64,000 nt of DNA from JANNVK01 sp031414415. Its GTDB lineage: Bacteria > Acidobacteriota > Blastocatellia > Pyrinomonadales > Pyrinomonadaceae. Below, piece after piece: positions 62,039 to 64,000 of the stretch. Within the stretch, counting starts at the first letter, position 1. The number at the start of each line of letters is the position of its first letter. The DNA lies in NCBI GenBank assembly GCA_031414415.1, contig JANNVK010000233.1:9341-73340 (forward strand). The letters are read 5' to 3'. Under the pieces are notes generated by a model that saw only the letters and a program-made list of their open reading frames with translations, was not told where the DNA came from and ran no database searches. The position numbers and the translations under genes were made by a program.

Positions 62039-63148
62039 TTATTGAATTTGATAGGCTTTCGATTTCCAGACAATGATTACGGTTTCAGAAAAATTATTTG
62101 CGATATTTCGTAAACCAGAATCGAGTTTTTTGAAGTCATTTGTTCCTTTCGAAACATTTTTTACTGTGCCGCCATTGTAGTTTGAATCTATCCATACACC
62201 TTTTTCGTTGCGAAATGTTTTTCCAGAAACGATTTTTGTATTATTTTTCGAAACACTTCTTGCTTTGTCATTAGACAAACCCGAAAGATTTGCATCGTTT
62301 TCCGAATTTTTTTGCTTTTTAGAAGGCGAAGCTGGAGCAGAAGCCATTTTTTCTTGATCGCTAGAACTACTTTCAGTGCGTGCGGTTACAACTGGACTTG
62401 GCTGGTTTAAAACACTTTTCGTTTCAGATTCTTGTGTCGATTTTACCGATTCATCAGCAACAGAATTGTCTTTTGAATCAGACATTATTGCTCCGCTTAC
62501 TGAATTTGACGCTGTTTTATCTTCTCTTTTTGGCTCTGCAATAGGACTAACCGGCGAATTAGTAACAGCAGGTTTTGAAGGCGGATTGATCGCAACATTT
62601 GATGCTTTTGCGATTTCCGTATTAGTTGCCGCGTTTGTCGTAACGATATTTGCAACACTTGAAGCAGCGTTTGAATTCTGAATTTTGTTACTCACCAATT
62701 GATTCGTTTTATCTAATTTCACATCACTTGCAACTTTTGGCATTTCTTCAAGTTGTGCAATCTCTTGTTGATTATTTTTCAATGCAATAAACCCAATAAT
62801 TCCAACAAATAAAAGCGTCAAAGCACCCATCGCAAAACCAATTTGCGGCAGCGAAAACCAGTTTTTAAAAGATGCGAGAAATGATGCTTTTTTCTCAATT
62901 ACATTTACATTTGAAATTTCTAAATCGAGTTGGTTAAATGCAGAAACGTCAACCAATATACTTCGACAACGGTTGCAATCAGCAAAATGTTCGATAGCAG
63001 TTTTTCGTGCATTTATTGGCAAAAGATTTTCAGCAAACAAGGAAATTTCGTCAGTATCTAAATGGTTTTTTGGCGATTCGGCAAAGGTATATCCTTTCGT
63101 CGCATTTCGCAAAATTGCATCTATTTGTTTGTCGAATTCTTTTTCCAT
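62039..63148 (-). CDS. Anti-sigma factor-like membrane protein (zinc-finger)
   Basis: A 369-residue protein. The N-terminal HFADCNRCRS (His-x3-Cys-x2-Cys, about residues 50-57) is the zf-HC2 zinc-binding anti-sigma motif. A membrane helix (about 97-118, FAMGALTLLFVGIIGFIAL) is followed by a long Ser/Asn/Thr-rich extracytoplasmic region. It is coded 47 bp after the sigma factor, so it probably sequesters that sigma factor at the membrane until a signal arrives. Confidence 0.82.
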   Translation of the reverse strand: MEKEFDKQIDAILRNATKGYTFAESPKNHLDTDEISLFAENLLPINARKTAIEHFADCNRCRSILVDVSAFNQLDLEISNVNVIEKKASFLASFKNWFSLPQIGFAMGALTLLFVGIIGFIALKNNQQEIAQLEEMPKVASDVKLDKTNQLVSNKIQNSNAASSVANIVTTNAATNTEIAKASNVAINPPSKPAVTNSPVSPIAEPKREDKTASNSVSGAIMSDSKDNSVADESVKSTQESETKSVLNQPSPVVTARTESSSSDQEKMASAPASPSKKQKNSENDANLSGLSNDKARSVSKNNTKIVSGKTFRNEKGVWIDSNYNGGTVKNVSKGTNDFKKLDSGLRNIANNFSETVIIVWKSKAYQIQ

Positions 63149-63195
63149 TATTTACGGAAAACGGTTAAAACCGTCACTCTAAACTTAAGAACGCA

Positions 63196-63987
63196 TCACC
63201 AAAACATTTCTTGCACAATCACAGCAAATATTAACGCAAACAGTTTTTCTACATCAAAACCGAGCTTTGTTGCAGTCTGCGATAAATGTTTTCCAATTTC
63301 TTCCTCTTTCCAGCCGTGTTTGTTCTGCAATATTTTCTCAGTCGATTTACGCAAATCACTTTGCACGCGAATAATTTTTCGGCTTGCTGTTGCCTCGTGA
63401 AAACCGAGAATTTCACCGATTTTTTTTAAGTTTAAATCATCAAAATAATAAAGTTTGAGCAACAATCTATCCTCAGCCGCAAGATTTGCAATCGATTCTT
63501 TTAAAGCGTCTGCAACATCTTTGCTGGTCTGTTTTTCAACTAAAAGAAGTTCCGGCGTTTCGTGATTTGGGACGATTAAAGTTTCTTCATTTTCATTCGC
63601 CAAATTCTCAAATTCTCTAGTTTCTTCAATCTGAACAAACCGCGACATTTTCCGATGTTGGTCAATTGCGAGTTGCGAAACAACTGCCCGCAACCAACCG
63701 CCGAGACTTCCGCGTCCCGAATAATACGCCAATTTGCCGTGAGAATTTTCTTTTAGACCGTGAAGTTCCGCCCAAATTGAACTCGCCAAATCTTCGGCAT
63801 CTTCGTTGTTATTCGTAATTTTTCTCGCGGCAGATTTTACCGTTGTGCTAAATTTTTCAACCAATTCGACCCACGCAGATTCTTCTTTTCGCTCACATGC
63901 AACAATTAAGCACAAATCATCAATCTTCAACGATTCAATAAACCCTCTGATTTCAACATTTGAGCCTTCAGGTAAATACTTATTCAC
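63196..63987 (-). CDS. Sigma-70 family (ECF-like) RNA polymerase sigma factor (5' end possibly cut)
   Basis: At least 263 residues. Region 2 (ERKEESAWVELVEKF, NNEDAEDLASSIWAEL, GSLGGWLRAVVSQLAIDQHR) and region 4 (LAAEDRLLLKLYYFDDLNLKKIGEILGFHEATASRKI) are clear. The first in-frame start is GTG 63987, but the frame stays open to the window edge (bases 63988-63999), so the true start may lie beyond it. The C-terminus extends about 50 residues beyond region 4. It is paired with the anti-sigma gene downstream. Confidence 0.9.
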   Translation of the reverse strand: MNKYLPEGSNVEIRGFIESLKIDDLCLIVACERKEESAWVELVEKFSTTVKSAARKITNNNEDAEDLASSIWAELHGLKENSHGKLAYYSGRGSLGGWLRAVVSQLAIDQHRKMSRFVQIEETREFENLANENEETLIVPNHETPELLLVEKQTSKDVADALKESIANLAAEDRLLLKLYYFDDLNLKKIGEILGFHEATASRKIIRVQSDLRKSTEKILQNKHGWKEEEIGKHLSQTATKLGFDVEKLFALIFAVIVQEMFW

Positions 63988-64000
63988 CGATTTTAAAACT

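Overview
The window is AT-rich, densely coded bacterial chromosome with 57 annotated genes and no rRNA, tRNA, CRISPR array, transposase or phage gene. Kdo transferase (waaA) and LpxK indicate a Gram-negative cell with lipid A. MreBCD/PBP2/RodA indicate a rod. The gene styles suggest Acidobacteriota, perhaps a low-GC Blastocatellia relative: an F0-only atp cluster, YbbR/diadenylate cyclase, a TPR-AAA+-Fis regulator, a secreted beta-helix protein and a PknB-like kinase with a Pro-rich tail. That placement is inference from gene content, not a phylogeny.

Layout. 1-4.3 kb: end of a flavin reductase, a HutC-type GntR regulator with a candidate operator, a truncated AlbA-domain gene lying between exact 53-bp direct repeats, and an acetyl-CoA synthetase-like gene whose 3' end supplied the repeat. 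4.3-5.7 kb: small membrane protein and a GH16-like secreted protein. 5.8-10.5 kb: information-processing operon ffh-rpsP-khpA-rimM-trmD-rplS-rnhB. 10.8-17.6 kb: beta-helix protein, rfbD, nurA, a block of 7-bp and 9-bp tandem repeats, then P450-small membrane protein-glycosyltransferase and a frameshifted secreted protein. 17.8-26.5 kb: beta carbonic anhydrase with an exported glucan-water-dikinase-like protein, a diiron desaturase, a lipoprotein, efp, waaA-lpxK and a kinase lacking its catalytic Asp. 26.7-29 kb: atpZ-atpI-atpB-atpE on the minus strand. 29-33 kb: two GNATs, a DUF1684-hydrolase fusion, a HExxH membrane protein and an SDR. 33.4-41.7 kb: elongasome operon mreB-mreC-mreD-mrdA-rodA, then a class A PBP. 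41.7-48.8 kb: glucose dehydrogenase and GH63, divergent from a 1025-aa TPR/sigma54-activator protein. 48.7-52 kb: O-antigen ligase with an inserted PDZ-like domain, cdaR and cdaA. 52-55.7 kb: serine hydrolase, Uma2 and DUF952 proteins. 55.9-58 kb: membrane pyrophosphatase. 58-64 kb: two secreted nucleases, then an anti-sigma/sigma pair cut by the window end.

How the parts fit. Most of the window is core physiology: ribosome and SRP biogenesis, wall elongation, lipid A/Kdo, membrane energetics and c-di-AMP signalling. The most unusual items are the 53-bp repeats exactly 1000 bp apart around the AlbA remnant, the dispersed heptamer/nonamer repeats that abut or enter coding sequences (rimM, rnhB, acs, P450 leader), the exported permuted dikinase, the PDZ-in-ligase architecture, the HRD-to-HKN kinase, and an A7 tract that puts a signal peptide out of frame. 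The ion-pump genes carry Na+-type (c subunit) and K+-dependent (pyrophosphatase) signatures.
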